7,802 nucleotides of DNA. Origin: Methanobacterium sp. Lineage in GTDB: Archaea > Methanobacteriota > Methanobacteria > Methanobacteriales > Methanobacteriaceae. The notes under the pieces were generated by a model. It saw only the letters and a program-made list of their open reading frames with translations. It had not been told where the DNA came from and searched no databases. The stretch covers positions 1 to 7,802 of the forward strand of contig JAQVTJ010000080.1 of assembly GCA_028700095.1 (NCBI GenBank). The letters run 5' to 3'. A program made the position numbers and the translations under genes. Position 1 is the first letter of the stretch, and every line of letters starts with the position of its first letter. Of this stretch, positions 1 to 7,497 are shown one piece after another.

Positions 1-419
1 CAGGATACCATGATATAGAGATGGGGCATAACAACCCACCAATTGATGATAATTCCACAATGGAAGTTGGATGGGTGTCGGGAGCTATCATGTTAATAAA
101 AACTGCAATGTTACCTGGAAAGCTTTTAAATTCCGAATTTTTCTTTGGATGTGAAGATGCAGATATCTGTATTGAAATGGACCAAAAAGGATATAAAATG
201 ATTACAAATTTAAATTCTATTGTATGGCACAAGGCAGGAGTTTCTAAAAGTAAAGTAAAATTCATGGGTATAACAAGAGAAATTAAAACCAACCTAAAAT
301 TCATGAAAGCCCATGAAAAAAACTATAATCTACATCTCCCAGTCTACACAGTTCAATTACTATACCGGTATTCTTCAATGCTACTTAAAAAGATTGTAAG
401 AAACATTAAAAATTCTTGA
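1..419 (+). CDS. GT2 glycosyltransferase, rhamnosyltransferase-like (C-terminal part; start lies left of the window)
   Basis: The reading frame is open through the left edge: codons from base 3 read GYHDIE before the first Met at 21, so that Met is internal and the N-terminal nucleotide-sugar-binding half is missing. The visible part, about 138 residues, shows the second half of a GT-A fold GT2 domain. VGWVSGAIMLIK is the usual (V/D)WVSGA.ML segment. FFFGCEDADICIEMDQKGY carries the acidic ED.D motif that supplies the catalytic base in this family. IVWHKAGVSKS matches the conserved H..G.S ending. Such enzymes transfer rhamnose or another hexose from a nucleotide sugar to a growing glycan at the cytoplasmic membrane face. 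A short basic tail (LLKKIVRNIK) follows and may touch membrane. The sugar cannot be deduced. The stop is TGA at 417-419, and the next same-strand gene, also a glycosyltransferase, starts 140 bp later. Confidence 0.85.
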   Translation, partial: GYHDIEMGHNNPPIDDNSTMEVGWVSGAIMLIKTAMLPGKLLNSEFFFGCEDADICIEMDQKGYKMITNLNSIVWHKAGVSKSKVKFMGITREIKTNLKFMKAHEKNYNLHLPVYTVQLLYRYSSMLLKKIVRNIKNS

Positions 420-559
420 ACTAAAGTAGTATCCCCTTTAAATTATAATAGCTAGCTGAATTAAAACTAACACCACATTATTTACCCATAAATCAAAATT
501 TATAGGAATCAACAAAATTTTACTAAATTTCAATTAATTACATAGGAAAATATAATAAA
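420..559 (+). promoter_or_regulatory. Intergenic spacer with possible TATA box for the 560-1525 gene
   Basis: This is a 140-bp AT-rich spacer between two same-strand glycosyltransferase genes. Around 491-504 the stretch AATCAAAATTTATA resembles an archaeal BRE plus TATA element. It lies at a distance that would put transcription start near 525-530 and leave a leader of about 30 bases. CAAAATTT occurs twice, 19 bp apart (494 and 513), so the assignment is not unique. There is no T-rich terminator directly after the upstream stop, so co-transcription with the upstream gene is equally possible. No small gene or RNA was seen here. Confidence 0.3.
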
Positions 560-1525
560 ATGAAAAAAATTCTTTTCATACATCAAGGACCACATCAAGT
601 TCATGGTGTATTTGCCGAAACCATAACAGAGAACTGGTACAGATATGGAGATAACCATTCCGAGATATTAAAAAATCTCATAAAATCATTGTTTGATAGT
701 AGTAGATACGATATTATATTTGTTGAAGGTGGACTTGGATTACCACATGCAGTTCTTAAAAAAATCAAAGATCATAAAACCAGGATAATACTTTTAAACG
801 CCGATACACTTCTTTTTGACCTTCCAAAAATGAATCCACCAAAGAAAATGCTGGTTAAATTTCTATTATCCTATGTGGATGGATTTATTGCAATATCTCC
901 TTTAAATAAAAAAATAGCATCAACTATCTATCCAGACAAACCCATTTCTTTTGTTTATCCATATGGTTCAAATAACAGTTTTCAAATAAATTGTGATCTA
1001 AATTCTAACAACCTATTATTTATTGGAAATGAGGAAAGCTGCAAAAGATTTGACCTATTAGTTGATGCAGTTGAAATATTGAATGAAAATGGTAATAAAT
1101 TCAATTTATACCTGGTTGGATCATGTGCAGACAGTATAACTGCTGATTTTCCATGGCTACATAAAGATGGTTTCCAAAAAAATCTGGATAAATACTTTAA
1201 GAACTGTTCACTCTATGTTCATCCAGCTGATTTTGATTCCTGTCCTGTAACAGTTTTTGAAACAATGTCCTCTGGAATGATACCCATAATAACAAAAAAC
1301 GTTGGCGAAGCAGATATATTAATTGATAATGGATTAGAATACCTTGTTTTAAAAGATAATAATCCCAAAACAATTGCAGATAAAATACTTGAAATACATA
1401 GCAGGGATGATAAATGGAAGGCAGATATTTCCATTAAATGTAAGGAAATAAGCTCCAAATATAATGCAGAAACCCAATCTAGAGAATTTAAAAATGCATT
1501 TCAAAAATTATTGAACCAGTTATAA
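560..1525 (+). CDS. Divergent GT-B glycosyltransferase (glycosyltransferase group 1/GT4-like)
   Basis: This 321-residue protein is predicted to be cytosolic. The C-terminal half has the Rossmann-type donor domain of GT4 enzymes. NLLFIGNEESCKRFDLLVDAV (about 151-171) corresponds to the G....KG.D.L segment and holds the basic residues K162 and R163. LYLVGS (183-188) is a core strand. HPADFDSCPVTVFETMSSG (221-239) is the nucleotide-sugar site. The usual E-x7-E signature reads D226-x7-E234 here, a conservative change of the first acid. The N-terminal half is unusual: it begins MKKILFIHQGPHQVHG and lacks the GG.E glycine-rich loop and the PNG(V/I)D linker seen in the two minus-strand GT4 proteins of this window. 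The length is somewhat short for the family (about 350-400). There is no signal peptide or membrane segment. The start has only a weak AGGA (544-547) 12 bases upstream. Fold assignment is good; donor and acceptor are unknown. Confidence 0.82.
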   Translation: MKKILFIHQGPHQVHGVFAETITENWYRYGDNHSEILKNLIKSLFDSSRYDIIFVEGGLGLPHAVLKKIKDHKTRIILLNADTLLFDLPKMNPPKKMLVKFLLSYVDGFIAISPLNKKIASTIYPDKPISFVYPYGSNNSFQINCDLNSNNLLFIGNEESCKRFDLLVDAVEILNENGNKFNLYLVGSCADSITADFPWLHKDGFQKNLDKYFKNCSLYVHPADFDSCPVTVFETMSSGMIPIITKNVGEADILIDNGLEYLVLKDNNPKTIADKILEIHSRDDKWKADISIKCKEISSKYNAETQSREFKNAFQKLLNQL

Positions 1526-1573
1526 AAAAAAGATATTTATCTATTGTAATTATCATATTCTATTAAGTTTAAA

Positions 1574-1594
1574 GTTTATATTATCAATATAAAC
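1574..1594. terminator. Perfect 9-bp hairpin between convergent genes, candidate terminator
   Basis: GTTTATATT (1574-1582) and AATATAAAC (1586-1594) pair perfectly around the 3-base loop ATC. The hairpin sits 49 bp past the stop of the + strand glycosyltransferase and 77 bp past the stop of the convergent DUF2206 gene. On the + strand it is followed by a T-rich run (about 1600-1622), which fits archaeal termination at U-tracts, so it best serves the + strand gene. The minus-strand exit is less T-rich. The stem has only two G-C pairs and is therefore weak. The rest of the 145-bp spacer (1526-1670) holds no recognisable gene. Confidence 0.4.
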
Positions 1595-1670
1595 CAATAT
1601 ATTTTATTCTTTTATTTGTTTAGAATTGTTTATAGAGATATAATAAGAATATAGTAGTTTTTATATATCC

Positions 1671-3839
1671 TTAAATCCATATCTGGCCATATTTCGCATC
1701 ATATATTCTGCTTTTATTGTTGAAGAAGTAGCTGTATTTTTGGATCTTTACAGTTGTATCAATAGTATCATAGAGTTTGCCTTCGTTAATATTTGCATTT
1801 CCCATATAGATATATCCATTAATTGTTTTGTTGTTGAAATTTATGCCCACAAATTTGAATTTAGGATCTGTAATATATAAACGGGTAAAACCAATTGCAT
1901 CTGAATATGTCCTTATATCATCATAATGATAATTTTCAATCCATTTTGAGGCAGCTAACTCACCATCATGTATATATAGTTCACCTCGTGGTATTCCTAT
2001 TTTATCATATTCTGGTGAAAATGGAATTCCTGAAAATTCATATTGGATATGGGTATTACAGATAAATAATGAAAATATAATTACCATTATTACTATCATC
2101 TTAAAATCTGGTTTTTTAACTATTTTATTCATTAGTTTTGCTATTTTAAGGGCTCCTATAAGGAATATTGGAACTGTGAAGATTAAAAGTTGGAAAAATA
2201 AACGATCCGAACCATAGAAGAAAGATACAGAAGGCAGTAATAAAAACATGGCCAATAATATAAATGATAACAAGCTTGCTAATACAATTTTTGAGTCTAA
2301 TATTATTATTTCATTGTATAACTCTTTTGTTTTATCTTTTAAAGTTTTTTGATAACTTAAAAGCATTGTAATTAAACCAATTCCAATTGTTGCAAAAATA
2401 AGATCATTTACAATAACAGCTATTAAATTTGGAACATTTTTTATCCCAATACCCAAAACACTTAACACAGTACTTTCTCTACCATTAACAAAGTCTAAAG
2501 CACCATTAGTTGAATCTGTAGCTGCTACTGTTGCTGCTAATGTAGATTGTATTACTTCACTTCCTGCTAAAAACTGAACCTTAGCATATAATATAAACCA
2601 TAAAATTATAAATCCAAAATAGATGATTAAAACATCAAAATTTACAGTTGTAAACTTATGATTAATATATAAGTTCTTAATAAATGGTAAAAGTAATATT
2701 GAAACTAGTATAACCAATGCAACATAGGACGTTGTGTAATGGGATATTATCATTGAAAATACTAATATTAAGAATAATATTTTTTTTGTCCATGAATTTT
2801 CAAATTTAGTATTTCCAAATGTGTCAAAAAGTACCATCACTGCTAAAAAGAAGAAAATTATTGCTATTTCTTGTCTTACAGCACCAACTATATTAATAAA
2901 AAATACTTGAAATACAAATAATAACGATGCAAAAAAAGCATACTTTATATTCATATATTTTTTTGCCACGTTAAATACAATTAAAGGGAGTATACTTCCT
3001 ATTAATGCAAATAAAAGTTTGAATATATATTGTGGGTTTATATGTGTAAGTAGATAGTATATTGTTGGTAATATTGAAATGCTTAAACATGCATTGTATG
3101 GATTGTAAAAGTCATCTATATTCCAATGATAATTTGAAAGTGTTAACTGGAAAACAGAGAACTCTTGGTGAACATCACGACCTAAAATATTAAATGATGT
3201 TAATGAATGCATTAAAATCAAACCCATACCTATCATAAAAAGGGCAAGAGGATATGTAATAGGATGGATTTTATCTTTATGATAAATAATCAAAGCCAAA
3301 TATAATGGTATTAAAAAAAGCATTGTAATTATAATTATATTATTCACTGAAGTGTTCATAAGATATGTTCCAAGAACAGCCATTAACGGGAATAAAACTG
3401 GGAAAATTAGTGGATATAATAGTTTATCTTCCAATTTAAATTGGAAATTAAATATTGAAGATATGTTAATATCATTTTTATCTCCATGATAAGCACAATA
3501 GATTAAAATTATAGTAATTATATTTAACGTTAAAAGTACAGGAATTAATGTTAAAGGTTGTGATAATAGAGGGTAAAGATTATTTAATAATAGTCCAATA
3601 CCCAGAAGTACCGATATACTTAAACCCATTGATAGAAGGGTTTTTTTTATAAATTCCATATTATTAAGTTTTAAAATTAGGATAATTAAAAATCCCGGAA
3701 TTATGGTAAAAAATAAAAAAGGTATAATATCTCTTAAAATGGGCAGATCCAATATTATAATTAGATCTGTGATAATTAACATTAAAAGTGGGTTTGTAAA
3801 CCATTCTTTGGTTTGTAAATATTTAATAAAATTTAACAT
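1671..3839 (-). CDS. DUF2206-type polytopic membrane protein, candidate GT-C-like glycosyltransferase
   Basis: This 722-residue protein is dominated by hydrophobic segments from about residue 14 to 594, probably 14 or more helices, and ends in a soluble domain of about 125 residues (598-722). The overall plan matches the archaeal DUF2206 membrane proteins, as I recognise it. The loop after the helix near 193-212 reads LGRDVHQEFSVFQ (219-231). An Asp/His/Glu group (D222, H224, E226) in such a loop resembles the acidic motif of GT-C glycosyltransferases and oligosaccharyltransferases, which use polyprenyl-phosphate sugars on the outer membrane face. Other polar signatures within membrane regions are VRQE (321-324), SHYTTSY (366-372) and YGSDRLFFQ (542-550). 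The C-terminal domain contains GELAASKWIENY (626-637) and is expected outside the cell. The start has AGGAG (3849-3853) 9 bases upstream. It is the last gene of the minus-strand series, 53 bp after a GT4 gene. The enzymatic role is inference; a flippase or polymerase role is not excluded. Confidence 0.8.
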   Translation of the reverse strand: MLNFIKYLQTKEWFTNPLLMLIITDLIIILDLPILRDIIPFLFFTIIPGFLIILILKLNNMEFIKKTLLSMGLSISVLLGIGLLLNNLYPLLSQPLTLIPVLLTLNIITIILIYCAYHGDKNDINISSIFNFQFKLEDKLLYPLIFPVLFPLMAVLGTYLMNTSVNNIIIITMLFLIPLYLALIIYHKDKIHPITYPLALFMIGMGLILMHSLTSFNILGRDVHQEFSVFQLTLSNYHWNIDDFYNPYNACLSISILPTIYYLLTHINPQYIFKLLFALIGSILPLIVFNVAKKYMNIKYAFFASLLFVFQVFFINIVGAVRQEIAIIFFFLAVMVLFDTFGNTKFENSWTKKILFLILVFSMIISHYTTSYVALVILVSILLLPFIKNLYINHKFTTVNFDVLIIYFGFIILWFILYAKVQFLAGSEVIQSTLAATVAATDSTNGALDFVNGRESTVLSVLGIGIKNVPNLIAVIVNDLIFATIGIGLITMLLSYQKTLKDKTKELYNEIIILDSKIVLASLLSFILLAMFLLLPSVSFFYGSDRLFFQLLIFTVPIFLIGALKIAKLMNKIVKKPDFKMIVIMVIIFSLFICNTHIQYEFSGIPFSPEYDKIGIPRGELYIHDGELAASKWIENYHYDDIRTYSDAIGFTRLYITDPKFKFVGINFNNKTINGYIYMGNANINEGKLYDTIDTTVKIQKYSYFFNNKSRIYDAKYGQIWI

Positions 3840-3848
3840 TAATAAATT

Positions 3849-3853
3849 CTCCT
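3849..3853 (-). promoter_or_regulatory. Shine-Dalgarno site of the DUF2206 gene
   Basis: AGGAG on the minus strand lies 9 bases before the ATG at 3839 and fixes that start. It is the strongest ribosome site among the glycan genes of this window. The same motif and nearly the same spacing precede the DUF131 gene at the right edge. Confidence 0.7.
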
Positions 3854-3892
3854 ATAATAATTCTATTTTTCTATTGTAAATTTAAATAAATT

Positions 3893-5008
3893 TTATATTA
3901 ATTTATTATATATCTTTTCAGTATTTATTGCAATTTCTGACCATGTGTATTTCTCTTTTACAAGTTTTCTACCATTACTTCCCATTATTTCTGGATTTTT
4001 ATGGTTTAAAATTTTAATAATAGCTTCTGCTAATTGTTTTGTATCTTTTGGAGGTATTATTATTCCTGAATTACTTTTTTTAACATCAACAGCTACACCA
4101 ACTATTTCTGTACTTATAACTGGTGTTTCACATGCCATAGCTTCAAGAACAACTATTCCAAAACCTTCCTGTAACGATGATATTGATGGTAGAATAAATA
4201 TGTTTGACATATTATAGTATTCAACTATTTTCTCCTCAGGAATAAAACCATGGAATTCCACATTTTTTATTAATCCTAAATCAACTACCATTTTATGATA
4301 GTAATCTAATAATGAACCTTTCCCACCTATAACTAATTTTATATCTGGTATGGTATTTTTTACAATTAAAATAGCTTTTAAAAGATAATCCAGACCTTTA
4401 TATTTATGAAATTCATCTAATAGGCTTAGGAAGAAAAGGGTGTTTTTAGATTTGGATATTTTTAATGATTTAAACTTTTCAACATCCACACCATTGGGCA
4501 CTACTTCTATTTTATCCTCATATTTATCCAAGTAGAGAGAATATTTAATATAGTTAGGTTGGGTTATAATGATTTTATCTGCATTATTTAATACTGATTT
4601 AAGTGCTGTTGAATTATAGAATTTAGCTATATAATTTGCAAATCCACTTCCAACTATATCATTATGATATGTTACTACCATAGGCTTTTTTTTATATTTT
4701 GATATAATACTACTCCAATCAGCACTCCAAGGAGTTGGTATATGTGTATGTATTATATCATAATTTTCCTTGGAAATTGTAACTGGAAATCCTGGTGTTA
4801 TATTGGTATTTGCAATTTTAGTAATATAGGGTAATCTTTTAATATGGATACCATCCACTATATCTTCCTTTTTAGATGGTGGTTCATTAGCACAAATCAC
4901 TTTAACATTATGGCCTAAATTAACCAGTTCCTTTGACATATAATAAACATAATTTTCTACACCACCTGTATATGGATAGAACCTTACTGGTGTTTGGATG
5001 ATCTTCAT
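3893..5008 (-). CDS. GT4 family glycosyltransferase (GT-B fold)
   Basis: This is a full-length 371-residue retaining-type GT4 enzyme. The N-terminal acceptor domain starts MKIIQTPVRFYPYTGGVENY, with the glycine loop GGVE at 15-18. THIPTP (88-93) and VTYHND (112-117) are typical. PNGVD (171-175) marks the interdomain linker. In the C-terminal donor domain, HKYKGLDYLL (201-210) contains the conserved lysine region (K204), followed by LVIGGKG (225-231), LPS (273-275) and the nucleotide-sugar signature E281-x7-E289 in QEGFGIVVLEAMACETPVIS. There is no signal peptide or membrane segment, so it acts in the cytoplasm, probably on a membrane-bound lipid-linked glycan. ATG 5008 is preceded by GTGAAG, an acceptable anti-16S match. 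It follows the other GT4 gene by 79 bp and precedes DUF2206 by 53 bp on the same strand. The two GT4 proteins share the fold but differ throughout, so they probably add different sugars. Sugar specificity cannot be read. Confidence 0.9.
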   Translation of the reverse strand: MKIIQTPVRFYPYTGGVENYVYYMSKELVNLGHNVKVICANEPPSKKEDIVDGIHIKRLPYITKIANTNITPGFPVTISKENYDIIHTHIPTPWSADWSSIISKYKKKPMVVTYHNDIVGSGFANYIAKFYNSTALKSVLNNADKIIITQPNYIKYSLYLDKYEDKIEVVPNGVDVEKFKSLKISKSKNTLFFLSLLDEFHKYKGLDYLLKAILIVKNTIPDIKLVIGGKGSLLDYYHKMVVDLGLIKNVEFHGFIPEEKIVEYYNMSNIFILPSISSLQEGFGIVVLEAMACETPVISTEIVGVAVDVKKSNSGIIIPPKDTKQLAEAIIKILNHKNPEIMGSNGRKLVKEKYTWSEIAINTEKIYNKLI

Positions 5009-5087
5009 TTTTCTTCACATAACTCTTTATTAAATAAATAATATAATTTTGTTTTATTAAATTTTAAAACATTTTTTTTTATAAATA
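5009..5087 (-). other. AT-rich spacer between the two GT4 genes
   Basis: This 79-bp spacer is almost entirely A and T. It holds a weak 6-bp inverted repeat (GTTTTA 5051-5056 with TAAAAC 5065-5070) and, on the + strand, a run of nine T (5072-5080). Read on the minus strand this run is oligo-A, so it is not a terminator for the genes here. AT-rich stretches such as ATTTATAA could serve as a TATA element for the downstream GT4 gene, but none stands out. Confidence 0.3.
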
Positions 5088-6221
5088 TTACAGGACATTA
5101 TTATACACTTTTTCTAGTTTATCCACAATTTTATTCCAATCATATTCATGGGAGCGGTCTATACATTTTTGTTCAGTTTTCTTTTTATTATCAATTGATT
5201 GGATGATTTTATCTGCAATATCTTCAGGTAAAGCTTGGGCTTTAAAACCATTAACACCATCTTGTATTAGGTCTACAGCTGCATTCATTTTATGATTAAC
5301 CACCACAACTGGTAAACCACATGCATTGGCTTCAATTACAACAATACCAAAACCTTCTCTTATTGATGGAAGAACAAATACATGGGATGATTTCATATAA
5401 CCTATTAGATCATCATAATTTTCTGTGAAACCAATAAATTTTATATTTTCCTGAATTTTAAGATTTTTTGATAAATTTTGAAGTTTAGATCTTTCTGGGC
5501 CATCTCCGATGATTATACATTGAATATTTGGAATTTTCTGTTTAATTATTGGGATGGATTTAATTAAAAGATCCACATTTTTTTCTTTTATAAGCCTACC
5601 TGCAAATATTATATCTGAAATTTGTTTTGATGGATTGATTGTTTGTATGTGGTTAAAATCAATTCCATTGGGTATTACTATGGATCTATAGTTCTTTTTT
5701 ATTTTTTGCAGATCTTTTTGTGTTTTATATGAAACTGTTATAATATTTTCTGTTAATCGAACTATGATTTTTTCAATAATCTTACCAAATATACCAAGTT
5801 TACCTAAGTATTCATACCAATAATTACCCCATACTTCGTGTAATGTGATTATAATTTTAGATTTTCCTAATATTGAATGGATTTTAACTGGGAAACATGA
5901 GAAAAATGGAAATCCTTGACAGTCAATAATATCAAATTTTTCCTTCATAATTGGGGTGAAAAGTTTAAAAGCAAATAATAAAGCTTCTTTAATTGATCTT
6001 CTATTATCAGAATAGAGATTTATAGGTTTAGAAACACCATGGAGATGAATACCATCTAGGAGGATATCTTTTTTATTATTTTCAGACCACCACCATCCTA
6101 TGCAATACCAGTGTACTTCATTCCCATCTTCAACAAGTCTCTTAGCAAGTTCATAAACCCTTTTTTCTGCACCGCCTTTAACCCAGGGATATACAGCATC
6201 ATAAATAAAAGCTATTTTCAT
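5088..6221 (-). CDS. GT4 family glycosyltransferase (GT-B fold), preferred start at 6221
   Basis: With the start at 6221 the protein is 377 residues. The N-terminus MKIAFIYDAVYPWVKGGAEK carries the canonical GGAE loop (16-19). Further motifs are IPNGID (183-188), the donor-domain FAGRLIKEKNVDLLI (206-220) with R209 and K214 in the phosphate-binding region, IGDGPE (238-243), LPS (284-286) and the E289-x7-E297 signature in REGFGIVVIEANACGLPVV. It is a cytoplasmic, probably membrane-associated enzyme that transfers a sugar from a nucleotide donor with retention. An in-frame ATG at 6236 would add MRFYW, but that stretch contains the ribosome site for 6221 and lacks its own, so 6221 is chosen. The gene begins 22 bp after the stop of the polyprenyl-phosphate-type GT2, which indicates co-transcription. 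An odd WWW (residues 43-45) lies in a loop of the acceptor domain. Donor and acceptor are unknown. Confidence 0.9.
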   Translation of the reverse strand: MKIAFIYDAVYPWVKGGAEKRVYELAKRLVEDGNEVHWYCIGWWWSENNKKDILLDGIHLHGVSKPINLYSDNRRSIKEALLFAFKLFTPIMKEKFDIIDCQGFPFFSCFPVKIHSILGKSKIIITLHEVWGNYWYEYLGKLGIFGKIIEKIIVRLTENIITVSYKTQKDLQKIKKNYRSIVIPNGIDFNHIQTINPSKQISDIIFAGRLIKEKNVDLLIKSIPIIKQKIPNIQCIIIGDGPERSKLQNLSKNLKIQENIKFIGFTENYDDLIGYMKSSHVFVLPSIREGFGIVVIEANACGLPVVVVNHKMNAAVDLIQDGVNGFKAQALPEDIADKIIQSIDNKKKTEQKCIDRSHEYDWNKIVDKLEKVYNNVL

Positions 6222-6230
6222 CCAGTAAAA

Positions 6231-6234
6231 CCTC
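6231..6234 (-). promoter_or_regulatory. Shine-Dalgarno site deciding the GT4 start at 6221
   Basis: On the minus strand, ATGAGGTTTTACTGGATG contains GAGG (6234-6231), 9 bases before the second ATG at 6221. The first ATG (6236) has no comparable site, because its upstream bases are the AT-rich end of the previous gene. The protein family also begins at MKIAFIYD, which agrees. Confidence 0.65.
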
Positions 6235-6243
6235 ATGTTTTAA

Positions 6244-7368
6244 TTAGTTTTTATAATCATTGGCAAGTAAAAGTAGGCTTAGGAACATTCCAGAGAATAT
6301 GGTTTGAATTCCTAAAATTGATAGTATCAATGCCATCATTGCATATTGTATCTGGAAAAGAGACCCAAATCCAACCTCAATCCAACTATAAAGTACATAA
6401 AGACCCCCAATAATACCTGTAGCAAGTAATATTAGTCCAATACAAAGTTCTCTTCCTAAGGAATGGTAACTCATAATCTTCTTTATTATACCTGAACTTT
6501 TCGAAAATCCATATACAGTTCCAAATGCACCGAAATGTATCCATGCTAAAAGCATCTGATACCCTATTATAAGCAGTAAACTTCCTAAAATTAATGTATG
6601 TAACCGTGACTGCCCCTGAATTCCAACTGTTAAAGTTAATATTAAACCTACTAAAAGTGCAATAAGTCCAGGTCCCAGTAGAAATGGTGTTGGTCTGTAG
6701 AGCATCATAAACCTTAAATGTCTCCATCCATCTGCAAATGAACTGAGCTTGGATTCTCCCTCTCGAGGATAATATGTAATTGGAATTTCTGCAATTTTAA
6801 TATTTTTTCTTGCAGCTTCAATTACCATTTCAGATGCAAATTCCATACCTCCACTTTTAAGGTTTAATATATTGATAGTATCCTTTTTTATTGCCCGCAT
6901 TCCACAATGGGCATCTGATATTCCGGCACCAAAAAGTTTGTTAAGTATCCATGTTAAAAAAGGGTTTCCAATATATTTATGAAGTGCAGGCATAGCGCCT
7001 TCTTTAATATCACCTTTAAGTCTGGATCCCATTACAAAATCTGCTTCTCCTTTTAAAATAGGTCGGATAAATTCATAAGTCAAGGGAAATGGATAGGTAC
7101 CATCAGCATCGCCCATAACAACAATATCTCCTTTTGCTTCTTTAAACCCCGCAAGGTATGCATTTCCATATCCTATTTTAGATCCTAATACAACACGTGC
7201 ACCTGCTTCTTCTGCCTCCTTCGCAGTATTATCTTTGGATGCATTGTCCACTACAATAATTTCGGTTTCTAATCCATGTTTATTTAGTGTGTCCACTGGA
7301 ACAGTTCGAACAGTTTTTCCAACAATTCCCTCTTCATTAAGAGCCGGTATAACAATAGAAATTTTCAT
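6244..7368 (-). CDS. GT2 polyprenyl-phosphate glycosyltransferase-like enzyme with four C-terminal membrane segments
   Basis: This 374-residue protein has an N-terminal GT-A domain (about 1-215) of the dolichyl-phosphate mannose/glucose synthase type. Visible motifs are VIPALNEE (6-13), VVDNASKDNT (39-48), the metal-binding D87-A-D89 in GDADGTYPF, MGSRLKG (113-119), HCGMRAIKK (154-162), GGMEFASEM (173-181) and EIPITYYPREGESKL (194-208), which is the membrane-proximal basic segment. Four hydrophobic segments follow, at about 228-250, 255-280, 305-330 and 340-368. Enzymes of this plan load a hexose from UDP- or GDP-sugar onto a polyprenyl phosphate at the inner face of the membrane. The start ATG is preceded by GTGAT (7372-7376), which pairs with the 16S tail at a short offset. 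It leads a run of four same-strand glycan genes and lies behind a 157-bp promoter region. Its N-terminal coding part is visibly more G+C-rich than the genes after it. Which sugar it uses is not determined. Confidence 0.9.
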   Translation of the reverse strand: MKISIVIPALNEEGIVGKTVRTVPVDTLNKHGLETEIIVVDNASKDNTAKEAEEAGARVVLGSKIGYGNAYLAGFKEAKGDIVVMGDADGTYPFPLTYEFIRPILKGEADFVMGSRLKGDIKEGAMPALHKYIGNPFLTWILNKLFGAGISDAHCGMRAIKKDTINILNLKSGGMEFASEMVIEAARKNIKIAEIPITYYPREGESKLSSFADGWRHLRFMMLYRPTPFLLGPGLIALLVGLILTLTVGIQGQSRLHTLILGSLLLIIGYQMLLAWIHFGAFGTVYGFSKSSGIIKKIMSYHSLGRELCIGLILLATGIIGGLYVLYSWIEVGFGSLFQIQYAMMALILSILGIQTIFSGMFLSLLLLANDYKN

Positions 7369-7497
7369 AGCATCACTTTTTTCTAATAATAATATAATAT
7401 AGAATTCTCCAGGAATATTTTATTATAATGTATATTTTTATTATAAATTTATTTATAAATCTTAAAAGAGATTTAACTGTTGTTAATATTATCTAGA

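Noticed and set aside
1219..1458. Minus-strand open frame of 79 codons
   Set aside because: It lies wholly inside the 560-1525 glycosyltransferase on the opposite strand, shows no family motif and no ribosome site; it is an antisense shadow.
3878..3893. Palindrome AAATTTA-AA-TAAATTT between the GT4 and DUF2206 genes
   Set aside because: It is made only of A and T in a spacer of very low complexity; no reason to assign a function beyond possible TATA-like sequence.
3945..4217. Plus-strand open frame of 90 codons
   Set aside because: It is antisense to the donor domain of the GT4 gene 3893-5008, low in recognisable features, and is explained by the coding strand.
5051..5080. Stem (GTTTTA/TAAAAC) followed by nine T on the + strand, terminator-like
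   Set aside because: No + strand gene ends here, and on the transcribed minus strand the run is oligo-A. The 6-bp A/T stem is expected by chance in such AT-rich DNA.
6222..6236. Five extra N-terminal residues (MRFYW) for the GT4 gene
   Set aside because: The stretch contains the GAGG site for the ATG at 6221, has no site of its own, and the family begins at MKIAFIYD.
6111..6413. Plus-strand open frame of 100 codons
   Set aside because: It spans the end of the GT2 gene and the start of the GT4 gene on the opposite strand, crossing their junction, with no motif; it is a shadow.
6386..6727. Minus-strand open frame of 113 codons
   Set aside because: It is an alternative frame within the membrane region of the GT2 gene, whose own frame is clearly coding; the composition is unlike a real protein.
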